Assembly: GCA_030433195.1 (NCBI GenBank)
Contig: JAUIME010000186.1
Location: 1 to 8,711, forward strand
Reading direction: 5' to 3'
From: a bacterium
Lineage (GTDB): Bacteria > Planctomycetota > JACOTG01 > JAUIME01
Length of the DNA: 8,711 bases
The translations under genes were made by a program, and so were the position numbers. The notes under the pieces were generated by a model. The model saw only the letters and a program-made list of their open reading frames with translations. It did not search any database and was not told the origin of the DNA. Of the stretch, positions 1 through 6,407 are shown piece after piece (the stretch's first letter is position 1; every line of letters begins with the position of its first letter).

Positions 1-1
1 C

Positions 2-133
2 GCCATCATCGAGGCGGGCGGCGTGATTCGCGAGTTTCGAACGCATCACGTCACGCTCGAAGACGTCTTCGTACGCATCACACGACACGACGTGGCCGAA
101 GACAGCGCGACCGGCGCGGGGGGTGATCGGTGA
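2..133 (+). CDS. ABC transporter ATP-binding protein, C-terminal end only (GldA-like)
   Basis: This is the last 43 codons of a gene entering from the left edge, read in frame from base 2 to a TGA at 131-133. The visible peptide contains V-T-L-E-D-V-F-V-R-I-T (residues 17-27 of the fragment), the usual closing motif of ABC-2 type exporter ATPases ('SLEDxFxxLT'), followed by a short acidic and glycine-rich tail. Walker A, Walker B and the signature motif lie outside the window, so ATPase competence cannot be judged. The stop codon overlaps the GTG start of the permease gene (GTGA, 4-base overlap), which supports assigning this ATPase to the same transporter. In this family the ATPase energises an ABC-2 type permease from the cytoplasmic side. 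The family call is good. The specific GldA label rests mainly on the downstream GldF/GldG-like genes. Confidence 0.8.
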   Translation, partial: AIIEAGGVIREFRTHHVTLEDVFVRITRHDVAEDSATGAGGDR

Positions 134-840
134 GCAAAGTCTGCGCCGTCGTCGTCCGTGAGTTCGCGACCTACTTCCGGTCGCCGATCCCCTACGCGAT
201 CCTGACGATCTACTTGGTCCTCGCCGGGGTCTTCTTCTACCTCGGCATCGCGACCCAAGGCGACGCGAGTTTGCGCGCGCTCGTACCGACGCTCTCGGTC
301 GTTTTGCTCGTCCTCACGCCGGCCATCACGATGCGGCTCCTGTCCGAAGAACGCAAGAGCGGCACGCTCGAAGTGCTGTTGACGGATCCGCTCACCGAGT
401 GGCAGCTGGTCCTCGGGAAGTTCTTCGGAAGCCTCGCGTTCTTCGCCTTGCTCACGAGCGTTTGTCTCGTGTTCGGACTCGTCTACGAGATCTACGGCGA
501 TCCGGATTGGGCGCCGCTGTTGTGGGCCTGTGCGGGTTTGCTGCTCCACGGCTCGGCGATGGTCGGGATCGGCCTGTTCACGTCGTCCCTGAGTTCGAAC
601 CAGGTCGTCTGCTATCTGACCGCGTTCGTGATCTTGCTCGGGTTGTTCCTCATCGACGACGTGACGGCACTCGCGGGCGGTACGATCGCCGAGGTCGGCA
701 GCTCGATCGGTCTGCAGCGCCACTACGAGTCGTTCCAGAAAGGCGTCGTCGACTCGCGCGACCTCGTGTACTTCCTCTCGACGACGCTGCTCTTCTTGTT
801 CCTCACGGTTCGGGTCGTGGAGTCTCGACGATGGCGCTAG
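130..840 (+). CDS. ABC-2 type transporter permease, GldF-like
   Basis: A 236-residue integral membrane protein, the usual size for GldF-type permeases. Probable helices lie at about 22-40, 51-68, 98-118, 131-151, 159-175 and 213-229. Family hallmarks are an N-terminal REFATYFRSPIPY (10-22), a cytoplasmic stretch with SEERKSGTLEVLLTDPLTEW (72-91) leading into VLGKF, and a C-terminal segment with QRHYESFQKGVVDSRD before the last helix. The start is GTG at 130, overlapping the upstream ATPase stop, with a G-rich GGGTGA at 121-126 as ribosome binding site. The protein would form the membrane pore for the GldA-like ATPase together with the Gldg-family protein encoded next. In Flavobacterium, GldAFG is needed for gliding, but close relatives are widespread in non-gliding bacteria, so the substrate is unknown. 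Its 3' end overlaps the next gene by 10 bases. Confidence 0.88.
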   Translation: MSKVCAVVVREFATYFRSPIPYAILTIYLVLAGVFFYLGIATQGDASLRALVPTLSVVLLVLTPAITMRLLSEERKSGTLEVLLTDPLTEWQLVLGKFFGSLAFFALLTSVCLVFGLVYEIYGDPDWAPLLWACAGLLLHGSAMVGIGLFTSSLSSNQVVCYLTAFVILLGLFLIDDVTALAGGTIAEVGSSIGLQRHYESFQKGVVDSRDLVYFLSTTLLFLFLTVRVVESRRWR

Positions 841-2567
841 AGACGCCCTCCCCGGACGAGCCCCCGATCGACGAAACCGCGCCCGATGCCGGTTCCGACG
901 ATACCGCAGCGCGCACGCCCGAACCGCGAACTCCGCGCGCCGCGCTGCCGATCGTGATCGTCGGCGTCGCGCTGATCGCCGCCGGAGCCTCCGCGTGGAT
1001 CCTGCAAGGGTCGCGCACCGGTCTCGCGACGGGCCTCCTCATCGTCGGCGCACTCGACACACTCGTCGGCGCCGTACTCGGGGCTCCCGCCTTCGTTCGA
1101 TACCTGAGAAGTCGTCGCGGGCGCGTCGGTGCCAACGTCGCGTTCCTGTGGGTTCTGGCGGTCGCGCTGTGGATCCTCACGCACGTCATCTCGAGTCGCA
1201 ACTACGTCCGACACGACCTCACGGCCGAAGGCAAGTTCACGATCAGCGCGCAGACGCGTGCGATCCTGCGCGACATCGACGCGTCGGACACTTCGATCCG
1301 CGTCACGATCCTGCGGCAATCCGATCCGCTCATCGGACCGATCCTCGATCGCGCGGGCGATCTGCTCGAAGCCTACGCAGCGGCGTGCGACGGGCTCGAG
1401 GTCGAGCGCATCGACCTCGAGTTCGAACCGATGCGCGCCGAGATGTTCCGCGCGCGGTTCCGCGACGTTCCCGCCGCGGCGCGCGAAGGCGCGGTCGCGT
1501 TCGAGGCGGGCGCGCGCAAGCGGCTCGTCACCGTCGACGAGATGCTCGAAGAGCCGACCGCGATCGACACCGACTTCCGCTTCCGCGGCGAGGAGGTGTT
1601 CACGAGCGCCCTGCTCTCGGTCACCGAGGAGCAACGCAAGCGCGTGCTGTTCACCATCGGCCACGACGAAGCGACGTTCGGAACCGCGAGCCAGCTCGAC
1701 GCCAACCTCTGGGCGAGCGAACTGCGCCGGCTCAATCTCGAGGTCGAGCCGTTCGAGCTTCCGACCGCGGCGCGTATCCCCGACGGGACGCACCTCATCG
1801 TCATCGCGAATCCGAATCCGGAAGCGGCGTTCGAAGATCGCGAGCTACGGCTGCTCGAGCGCTACGTCGATCGCGGCGGCAACCTGCTCGTGCTGATCGA
1901 GCCGCAGACACCAGGACAGCTCGAACTCGGTCTCACGCCGGAGCTCCCGCGATGGCTCGCACGGTTCGGCTTCGATCTGCCCGAGGCCGAGGTCGTGATC
2001 GATCCGCCGGGATCGATCGCCGCGGTGCCGATCGCGTTCCTCACGCGCGGATTCGGCGATCACGAAGCGAGCCGCGATCTCGCGGCGCTCATGATGCCGA
2101 TCCGACTCGCGCGCCCTGTCATCCCTGTCGAGAGCAATCCGAAGGGATTCGTGCCGAGCGTGCTCGTCGGATCGAGCGAAGAGGGTTGGGGCGAGACCGA
2201 CCTCAGCGAGGAGCGGCTGCGAAACCCCGCATTCGACGAGGGCCGCGACCGCCGCGGGCCCGTGCCGATCGCGGTGGCCGCCGAGTCGCCGGCGTCGGGC
2301 GCGCGTATCGTCGTCATCGGCGACGCGAACACGGGACTCGATGTCGGTTTCGCGGACTTCCCGAACCGCGTGTTTGTCATGAACTGCTCGAACTGGCTGC
2401 TTCGGCGCGAACCGCTGGTCTCGCTCCCGTCGCGTCCGCTCGACGACCGCCGTCTGCTCGAACTTTCGCGCACGCAACTCGCGACAATCTTCTGGATCGC
2501 GGTCGTCGGATTGCCGCTCGTCGTCCTCGTGCTCGGCCTCTTCGTCGCGATCCAACGCCGGAGGTGA
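831..2567 (+). CDS. Gldg family ABC transporter auxiliary protein
   Basis: A 578-residue protein of the Gldg / ABC-type uncharacterised transport (COG3225-like) family. Residues 1-36 are rich in Pro, Asp and Glu and probably cytoplasmic. Hydrophobic segments follow at about 37-58, 63-83 and 101-121, and a final helix at 551-573 ends in QRRR. Between them is a large soluble, probably extracytoplasmic region. It opens with the family motif RHDLTAEGKFTIS (127-139), then GHDE (277-280), YVDRGGNLLVLIEP (345-358), GDAN (497-500) and NCSNWLL (518-524). The reading frame is open further upstream, but ATG 831 is chosen because GGAG at 819-822 precedes it at 8 bases and the coding signal before 840 belongs to the permease frame. 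It overlaps the permease stop by 10 bases (ATGGCGCTAG), implying coupled translation. It is thought to work with the GldF-like permease. The extra N-terminal helix pair is unusual next to simpler GldG proteins. Confidence 0.87.
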   Translation: MALETPSPDEPPIDETAPDAGSDDTAARTPEPRTPRAALPIVIVGVALIAAGASAWILQGSRTGLATGLLIVGALDTLVGAVLGAPAFVRYLRSRRGRVGANVAFLWVLAVALWILTHVISSRNYVRHDLTAEGKFTISAQTRAILRDIDASDTSIRVTILRQSDPLIGPILDRAGDLLEAYAAACDGLEVERIDLEFEPMRAEMFRARFRDVPAAAREGAVAFEAGARKRLVTVDEMLEEPTAIDTDFRFRGEEVFTSALLSVTEEQRKRVLFTIGHDEATFGTASQLDANLWASELRRLNLEVEPFELPTAARIPDGTHLIVIANPNPEAAFEDRELRLLERYVDRGGNLLVLIEPQTPGQLELGLTPELPRWLARFGFDLPEAEVVIDPPGSIAAVPIAFLTRGFGDHEASRDLAALMMPIRLARPVIPVESNPKGFVPSVLVGSSEEGWGETDLSEERLRNPAFDEGRDRRGPVPIAVAAESPASGARIVVIGDANTGLDVGFADFPNRVFVMNCSNWLLRREPLVSLPSRPLDDRRLLELSRTQLATIFWIAVVGLPLVVLVLGLFVAIQRRR

Positions 2568-2569
2568 GG
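2560..2569 (+). promoter_or_regulatory. Ribosome binding site for the DUF4340 gene
   Basis: GGAGG at 2560-2564 abuts the TGA stop (2565-2567) of the Gldg gene and lies 7 bases before ATG 2572. It is one of the strongest Shine-Dalgarno matches in the window. It fixes the start of the DUF4340 gene and shows that this gene has its own initiation site inside the operon. Confidence 0.7.
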
Positions 2570-2571
2570 CG

Positions 2572-4725
2572 ATGAGCTCCAAGACGACCTGGATCTTGCT
2601 CGCGCTCGTCTTGCTCGGCGTCGCGTATCTCGTGTTTCTCGAGGATTTCTTCGGAATCGGAACGACCGAAGAACGACAACGGCGCGAACGACAACTGCTC
2701 GCATTGCGTCCCGAGGCGGTGCGTGCCATCACGATTCGCGAGCGCGGCGCGACGGTGGAACTGCGCCGCGACCCCGACGGTTGGACGATGACGCAGCCCG
2801 TGACCGCGATGGCGGACACGGCCGCGATCGACGGCATCCTGGCTCAGATCACGACGCTCGACCGCGAGGCGAACGCGTCCGGCGATTCCGATCTCGCGAG
2901 CTTCGGGCTCGCCGATCCCGAGATCGACGTGACGCTCGTCACGGACGAAGGCTCGACGCGCCTCGCGATCGGCGACGAGACGCCACTGGGCGGCCGGCGC
3001 TACGTTCGCATCGACAGGGGTGACGTCGACGTCGTCGACGAGGCGGTCTGGGGACTTTTCCATCGCTCCCCGCTCGAGTTCCGCGATCGCGATCTGTTCA
3101 CCGAGGATCCCTACGACGCAGATCGGCTCGAGCTCGTCCGCGACGATCTGGCGACCGTCATCGTACGCGGAGAGGACCGCTTCTGGATCGGTGACCCGCG
3201 CATCGACGAAGCCGATCAGGCAGCGGCACGCGACCTCTTGTACCGCATGTCGGGACTCGATGCGCTCGGCTTCTTGGACGACCGGGGAGATCCCGGCCGA
3301 TACGGGCTCGACGCACCCGAGCTCACGCTCGTCATGACGCACCCCGACGCGCCCGCCCCCGAGCGTCTGGTCATCGGCGCCCCCGCCACCGAGCATCCGG
3401 CGGCACACTACGGTCGCGCGGATCGCTTCCCGGGCGAGATCGTCCTCGTCCCCGAAGACGTGTTGCGCGACGCGGCGGGCGATCGCGACGACTTTCGAAG
3501 TCCCGTGCTCGTCGATCTCACAGCGCGCCAGGTGCAAGGACTACGCTTCGGCACCGGCAGCGAAGCGGTGCACGTACAGCGTGCGGGCGGGAAATGGCGC
3601 ATCACGAAACCCGTCGAGATCGACGCCGAATCGACCGCGGTCGAAGCTCTCGTCGAAGCGCTCGGACGCGTACCCGTGCGTCGGTACGTCGCGGATCGAC
3701 TACGACGCCCCGAGGACTACGGACTCGCGCCCGGCCGCCCCGTCACGATCGAGACGGCATCCGGCGCGGAGACCTTCCTCGCCGGACGCCTCGATGACGA
3801 AGGACGGTTCCTCTACGTCGCGCGATCGAGCGAGGGGCCGGTCCTCGCGGTCGACGCCGAAGTGACCGATCTTCTGCCCGACTCGGTGCGCGACCTTCGC
3901 ACAAGAAACGTCGCGTCGATCGACCTTTGGGAGCCCATCACGCTGACACTCGAGCGCGACGCGAGGCGATACGTGGTCGAGAGCAACGACCTCGCGTTCA
4001 CCGTGACGGAGCCCGTGCGCTCGTCGCTCGACTCGCTCACCGCGCAGCGCCTCGAATCGGCACTCGCTCCGCTCCGAGCGTCACGCATCGTCTCCCTCGG
4101 CGACGACTCCGACGACGCGCGCTACGGGCTCGTCGACCCGCGGATCCGGCTCCACGCACGGATTCGCCCGACGACGCGTCCGGCCTACGAGGTCGAGATC
4201 ACGATCGGGAGCCGCGACGACAACGGACACGCCTACGCCACGACCGCGGCGTCGCCCGTCATTTTCACGCTCCCGCCCGACGTCGTCGCGTTGTTCGAAG
4301 CGGAGTGGATCGAGCGCGGCATCATCGATACGGTTCCCTCTTCGATCGGACGCATCCGAGCGGAGGGAGGCCAACGCAACGTGCATCTCGTGCGAACGGG
4401 CACGGGATGGTCGGTCCGCGCTCCCGAAGGCGCTCGCGCGAACGAAGCTGCCGCGGAGGATCTCGCCGAGACCCTTGCATCGCTGTCCATCGATCGATAC
4501 GCCGTCCCCGATCCGGGGGACGCCGTAACGGGGCTCGCAGCGCCGGGTCTCGTCGTCCGCTTCGAGGTCGAACGCGACGCACGCGCCGAAGAGACGATCG
4601 TCGAGCTCGGAAACGCCGCGCCCGGCGGCGGAACGTTCGCGCGGGTCTCGAACGCACCGGCCATCGCCGTGTTCGACGACGCGACGGTCGCGAGAATGCG
4701 TGCCGAGCTCGTCCGCAGCCCATGA
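2572..4725 (+). CDS. DUF4340 domain-containing protein with about five repeats
   Basis: A 717-residue protein with one N-terminal anchor helix (about 6-24) and a long, acidic, soluble remainder, probably facing the periplasm. Repeat units start near 47, 184, 319, 448 and 592. Most show a hydrophobic strand pair, an aromatic-start motif (WTMTQP 71-76, FWIGDP 204-209, WRITKP 342-347, FTVTEP 476-481, WSVRAP 613-618), a central [YF/T]GL-x-x-P (FGLADP 111-116, YGLDAP 244-249, YGLAPG 383-388, YGLVDP 518-523, TGLAAP 653-658), and an IG/LG turn followed by a Y/F strand. This is the DUF4340 pattern, and such genes commonly follow Gldg genes. The molecular function is unknown. A scaffold or ligand-binding partner of the exporter is an inference. 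It starts 4 bases after the Gldg stop, and its TGA (4723-4725) overlaps the ATG of the transferase gene. Confidence 0.85.
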   Translation: MSSKTTWILLALVLLGVAYLVFLEDFFGIGTTEERQRRERQLLALRPEAVRAITIRERGATVELRRDPDGWTMTQPVTAMADTAAIDGILAQITTLDREANASGDSDLASFGLADPEIDVTLVTDEGSTRLAIGDETPLGGRRYVRIDRGDVDVVDEAVWGLFHRSPLEFRDRDLFTEDPYDADRLELVRDDLATVIVRGEDRFWIGDPRIDEADQAAARDLLYRMSGLDALGFLDDRGDPGRYGLDAPELTLVMTHPDAPAPERLVIGAPATEHPAAHYGRADRFPGEIVLVPEDVLRDAAGDRDDFRSPVLVDLTARQVQGLRFGTGSEAVHVQRAGGKWRITKPVEIDAESTAVEALVEALGRVPVRRYVADRLRRPEDYGLAPGRPVTIETASGAETFLAGRLDDEGRFLYVARSSEGPVLAVDAEVTDLLPDSVRDLRTRNVASIDLWEPITLTLERDARRYVVESNDLAFTVTEPVRSSLDSLTAQRLESALAPLRASRIVSLGDDSDDARYGLVDPRIRLHARIRPTTRPAYEVEITIGSRDDNGHAYATTAASPVIFTLPPDVVALFEAEWIERGIIDTVPSSIGRIRAEGGQRNVHLVRTGTGWSVRAPEGARANEAAAEDLAETLASLSIDRYAVPDPGDAVTGLAAPGLVVRFEVERDARAEETIVELGNAAPGGGTFARVSNAPAIAVFDDATVARMRAELVRSP

Positions 4726-5381
4726 CCCTGGCATCCGCGACGAATCGTCTCGTGGTCTTCACGCGATTCCCGCGACCGGGTTACGCGAAGACGCGGCTCA
4801 TTCCTCGACTCGGGTCCGAAGGCGCGGCCGAGCTTCAACGCGCGATGACGCGGCATGCGCTGCGGCGGATCGCCCCCGCCCTCGACGTACCGACCGTCGA
4901 GCTCGAAGTTCGCTACACCGACGGCGACGCCGCGTCCGTGCGATCGTGGCTCGTCCCCGACGTTCCCGCAAGCACGCGATTCGCCCCGCAGTCGGCGGGC
5001 GACCTCGGAGCCCGCATGCTCGCCGCGTTCACCGAAGCGTTCGACGAGGGCATCGCGCGTGTCGCGATCCTCGGGGTCGACGTACCCGCCGTGCGAGCGG
5101 GCCACATCGAACAGATGTTCGAGGCCCTCGCCGACCACGACCTCGCGCTCGGTCCCGCAGTCGACGGCGGCTACTGGATCATCGGCATGACGCGCGCGCA
5201 CGCTCCACTCTTCGCCGACATGCCGTGGGGAACCGATCGCGTGTTCGGCCGCACGTCCGAGATCGCGGCACGGCTCGCGTTGCGCGTGCATCTCCTCGAG
5301 ACGCTGCGCGACGTCGACGAACCGGAAGACCTCGACGAGTGGGAACGCGAACGGGACCGTCCGTCGTCGAACCTTCGGTAA
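4722..5381 (+). CDS. TIGR04282 family glycosyltransferase-like protein (rSAM/selenodomain-associated transferase 1, DUF2064)
   Basis: A 219-residue, soluble, single-domain protein with a nucleotide-sugar or CofC-like transferase fold. Motifs in order are FTRFPRPGYAKTRL (13-26, the PG-x-x-KTRL nucleotide-binding loop), GDLGARM (93-99), GVDVP (118-122), GPAVDGGYWIIGM (144-156), MPWGTDRV (167-174) and DVDEPEDL (197-204). The family often has a Cys in the GxDCP motif, while this protein has Val, and it contains no cysteine at all. ATG 4722 overlaps the DUF4340 stop as ATGA, so translation is probably coupled to the ABC operon. The gene ends 12 bases from the convergent arsS stop. TIGR04282 genes recur beside ArsS-type radical SAM genes, and NCBI naming links them to arsenosugar biosynthesis. 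The donor and acceptor are not established here. Placement next to arsS supports a role in arsenosugar or related glycoconjugate assembly. Confidence 0.88.
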   Translation: MTLASATNRLVVFTRFPRPGYAKTRLIPRLGSEGAAELQRAMTRHALRRIAPALDVPTVELEVRYTDGDAASVRSWLVPDVPASTRFAPQSAGDLGARMLAAFTEAFDEGIARVAILGVDVPAVRAGHIEQMFEALADHDLALGPAVDGGYWIIGMTRAHAPLFADMPWGTDRVFGRTSEIAARLALRVHLLETLRDVDEPEDLDEWERERDRPSSNLR

Positions 5382-5393
5382 CGCGCCTCCTGG

Positions 5394-6407
5394 CTACGTC
5401 AACGCGCCGCCGCACGACGAACCCGCGCCCGCCGTACACCCGAAGCAATGCTCCGCGGTCACGATCGGTCGCGTGCGCACGACCTCCGCATCGAAGTCCT
5501 CGATGCGAATGGCTCCGCTCTCGCATCGCGCGGGCATCCCCAGCGCGAGGTTGAAGTCGCAGTCGAAGATCACCCCGTCCCAACGCACGCTGAGCTGACT
5601 GCGGCACATGAGGCCCTCGAGCGTCGCGGGATTGAAGGCCCCGCGAAGCGTCTCGCGATAGGCGTCGGCGCGCCCCTCGTCGTCGAGATCTTCGATGAAC
5701 CGGCCGATCGGCATGTTCGTGATCGTGTAGAGGTTCGTGAAGCGGATCCCATGACGCGCGTCGAGCTCGCGCCGGTAGGCGTCTTCGAGACTTGCCTGCG
5801 GCGGCGGCAACACGGGACCGATCGGATTGAAGACGAGGTCGAGCGGCAGCTCGGGATCGACGCCGTAGCCCGCGTCGTTGAGCGAACGAATCGCGGCGAT
5901 GCTCTTGGCGAAAACCCCGTCGCCACGCTGCTTCTCGACGTTCTCCTCGAGATAGCACGGCAGCGACGCCACGAGTCGGACGCGGTGATCGCGGAAGAAC
6001 TCGATCATGCCGCTCGCGCGCGGGAGCGTAAGCACCGTGAGATTCGTACGGACCTGCACCGCGACCCCAGCATCCACGAGCGCCTCGACGAAGCGCGGGA
6101 GGTCATCGTGAAGCTCCGGTGCCCCGCCCGTGATGTCGACCAGCCCGCAACCGAGCGTCGACGCGACACGGACCACGTGCTGCATCGTCTCCCACGTCAT
6201 CATCTCGGTCCGGCGCGGTGACGATTCGACGTGGCAGTGGACGCACTCCTGATTGCACAGGAGTCCGGTGTTGACCTGAAGCACGTCGATCGACGTCGCG
6301 CGCAGCGATCGTCCCGTCGCGTCGTGCGTGAGCGAAGCGAAGCTCGACGGATGCGCGGCCTCGGTACGAGAGCCTGCCGGCGACTCGGATTCGGCGCGCG
6401 GACGCAT
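5394..6407 (-). CDS. arsS: Arsenosugar biosynthesis radical SAM protein ArsS (all-cysteine form)
   Basis: A 337-residue radical SAM enzyme with a C-terminal DUF3641-type domain. The [4Fe-4S]-SAM motif is CNQECVHC (51-58, Cys 51, 55, 58), followed by GGAPE (94-98, the SAM-contacting glycine motif). Family signatures include SLPCYLEENVEKQRGDGVF, NPIGP, NLYTITNMPIGRF and the C-terminal CFGCTAGAGSSCGG (321-334). Further cysteines at 151, 268, 283, 295, 321, 324 and 332 could bind an auxiliary cluster. Related ArsS enzymes couple a 5'-deoxyadenosyl group to dimethylarsenite, giving the arsenosugar precursor. Some family members are selenoproteins. Here the C-terminal motif cysteines are ordinary TGC or TGT codons. 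The start is taken as ATG 6407-6405, overlapping the arsM stop by one base (TGATG), with GGGGTG at 6419-6414 as binding site. A GTG at 6416 would add three residues. arsM is directly upstream. Confidence 0.92.
   Translation of the reverse strand: MRPRAESESPAGSRTEAAHPSSFASLTHDATGRSLRATSIDVLQVNTGLLCNQECVHCHVESSPRRTEMMTWETMQHVVRVASTLGCGLVDITGGAPELHDDLPRFVEALVDAGVAVQVRTNLTVLTLPRASGMIEFFRDHRVRLVASLPCYLEENVEKQRGDGVFAKSIAAIRSLNDAGYGVDPELPLDLVFNPIGPVLPPPQASLEDAYRRELDARHGIRFTNLYTITNMPIGRFIEDLDDEGRADAYRETLRGAFNPATLEGLMCRSQLSVRWDGVIFDCDFNLALGMPARCESGAIRIEDFDAEVVRTRPIVTAEHCFGCTAGAGSSCGGALT

Noticed and set aside
399..830. Upstream extension of the Gldg reading frame to 399
   Set aside because: The region is permease coding sequence in another frame, and the extension translates to Arg-rich sequence without homology features. 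ATG 831 has a suitable ribosome binding site.
130..2567. Calling the GldF/Gldg genes a gliding motility system
   Set aside because: Close relatives occur in many non-gliding bacteria, and no other gliding genes (gldB, gldJ-N, sprA-like) are in the window. Only the transporter family is supported.
995..2575. Plus-strand open frame of 526 codons inside the Gldg gene
   Set aside because: It is Arg/Ala/Pro low-complexity translation in a shifted frame, typical of GC-rich shadows. The Gldg frame carries all the recognisable motifs.
2377..3537. Long minus-strand open frame (386 codons) opposite the Gldg and DUF4340 genes
   Set aside because: It is antisense to two well-supported genes, is Arg/Asp/Glu-rich with no family motifs, and is explained by the GC-rich codon bias of the sense genes. 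The same holds for minus-strand frames at 837-1793, 1845-2837 and 4233-5291.
5380..5408. Eight-base direct repeat AACGCGCC flanking the convergent junction
   Set aside because: The two copies (5380-5387 and 5401-5408) are short and GC-rich, expected by chance in this composition, and no insertion lies between them.
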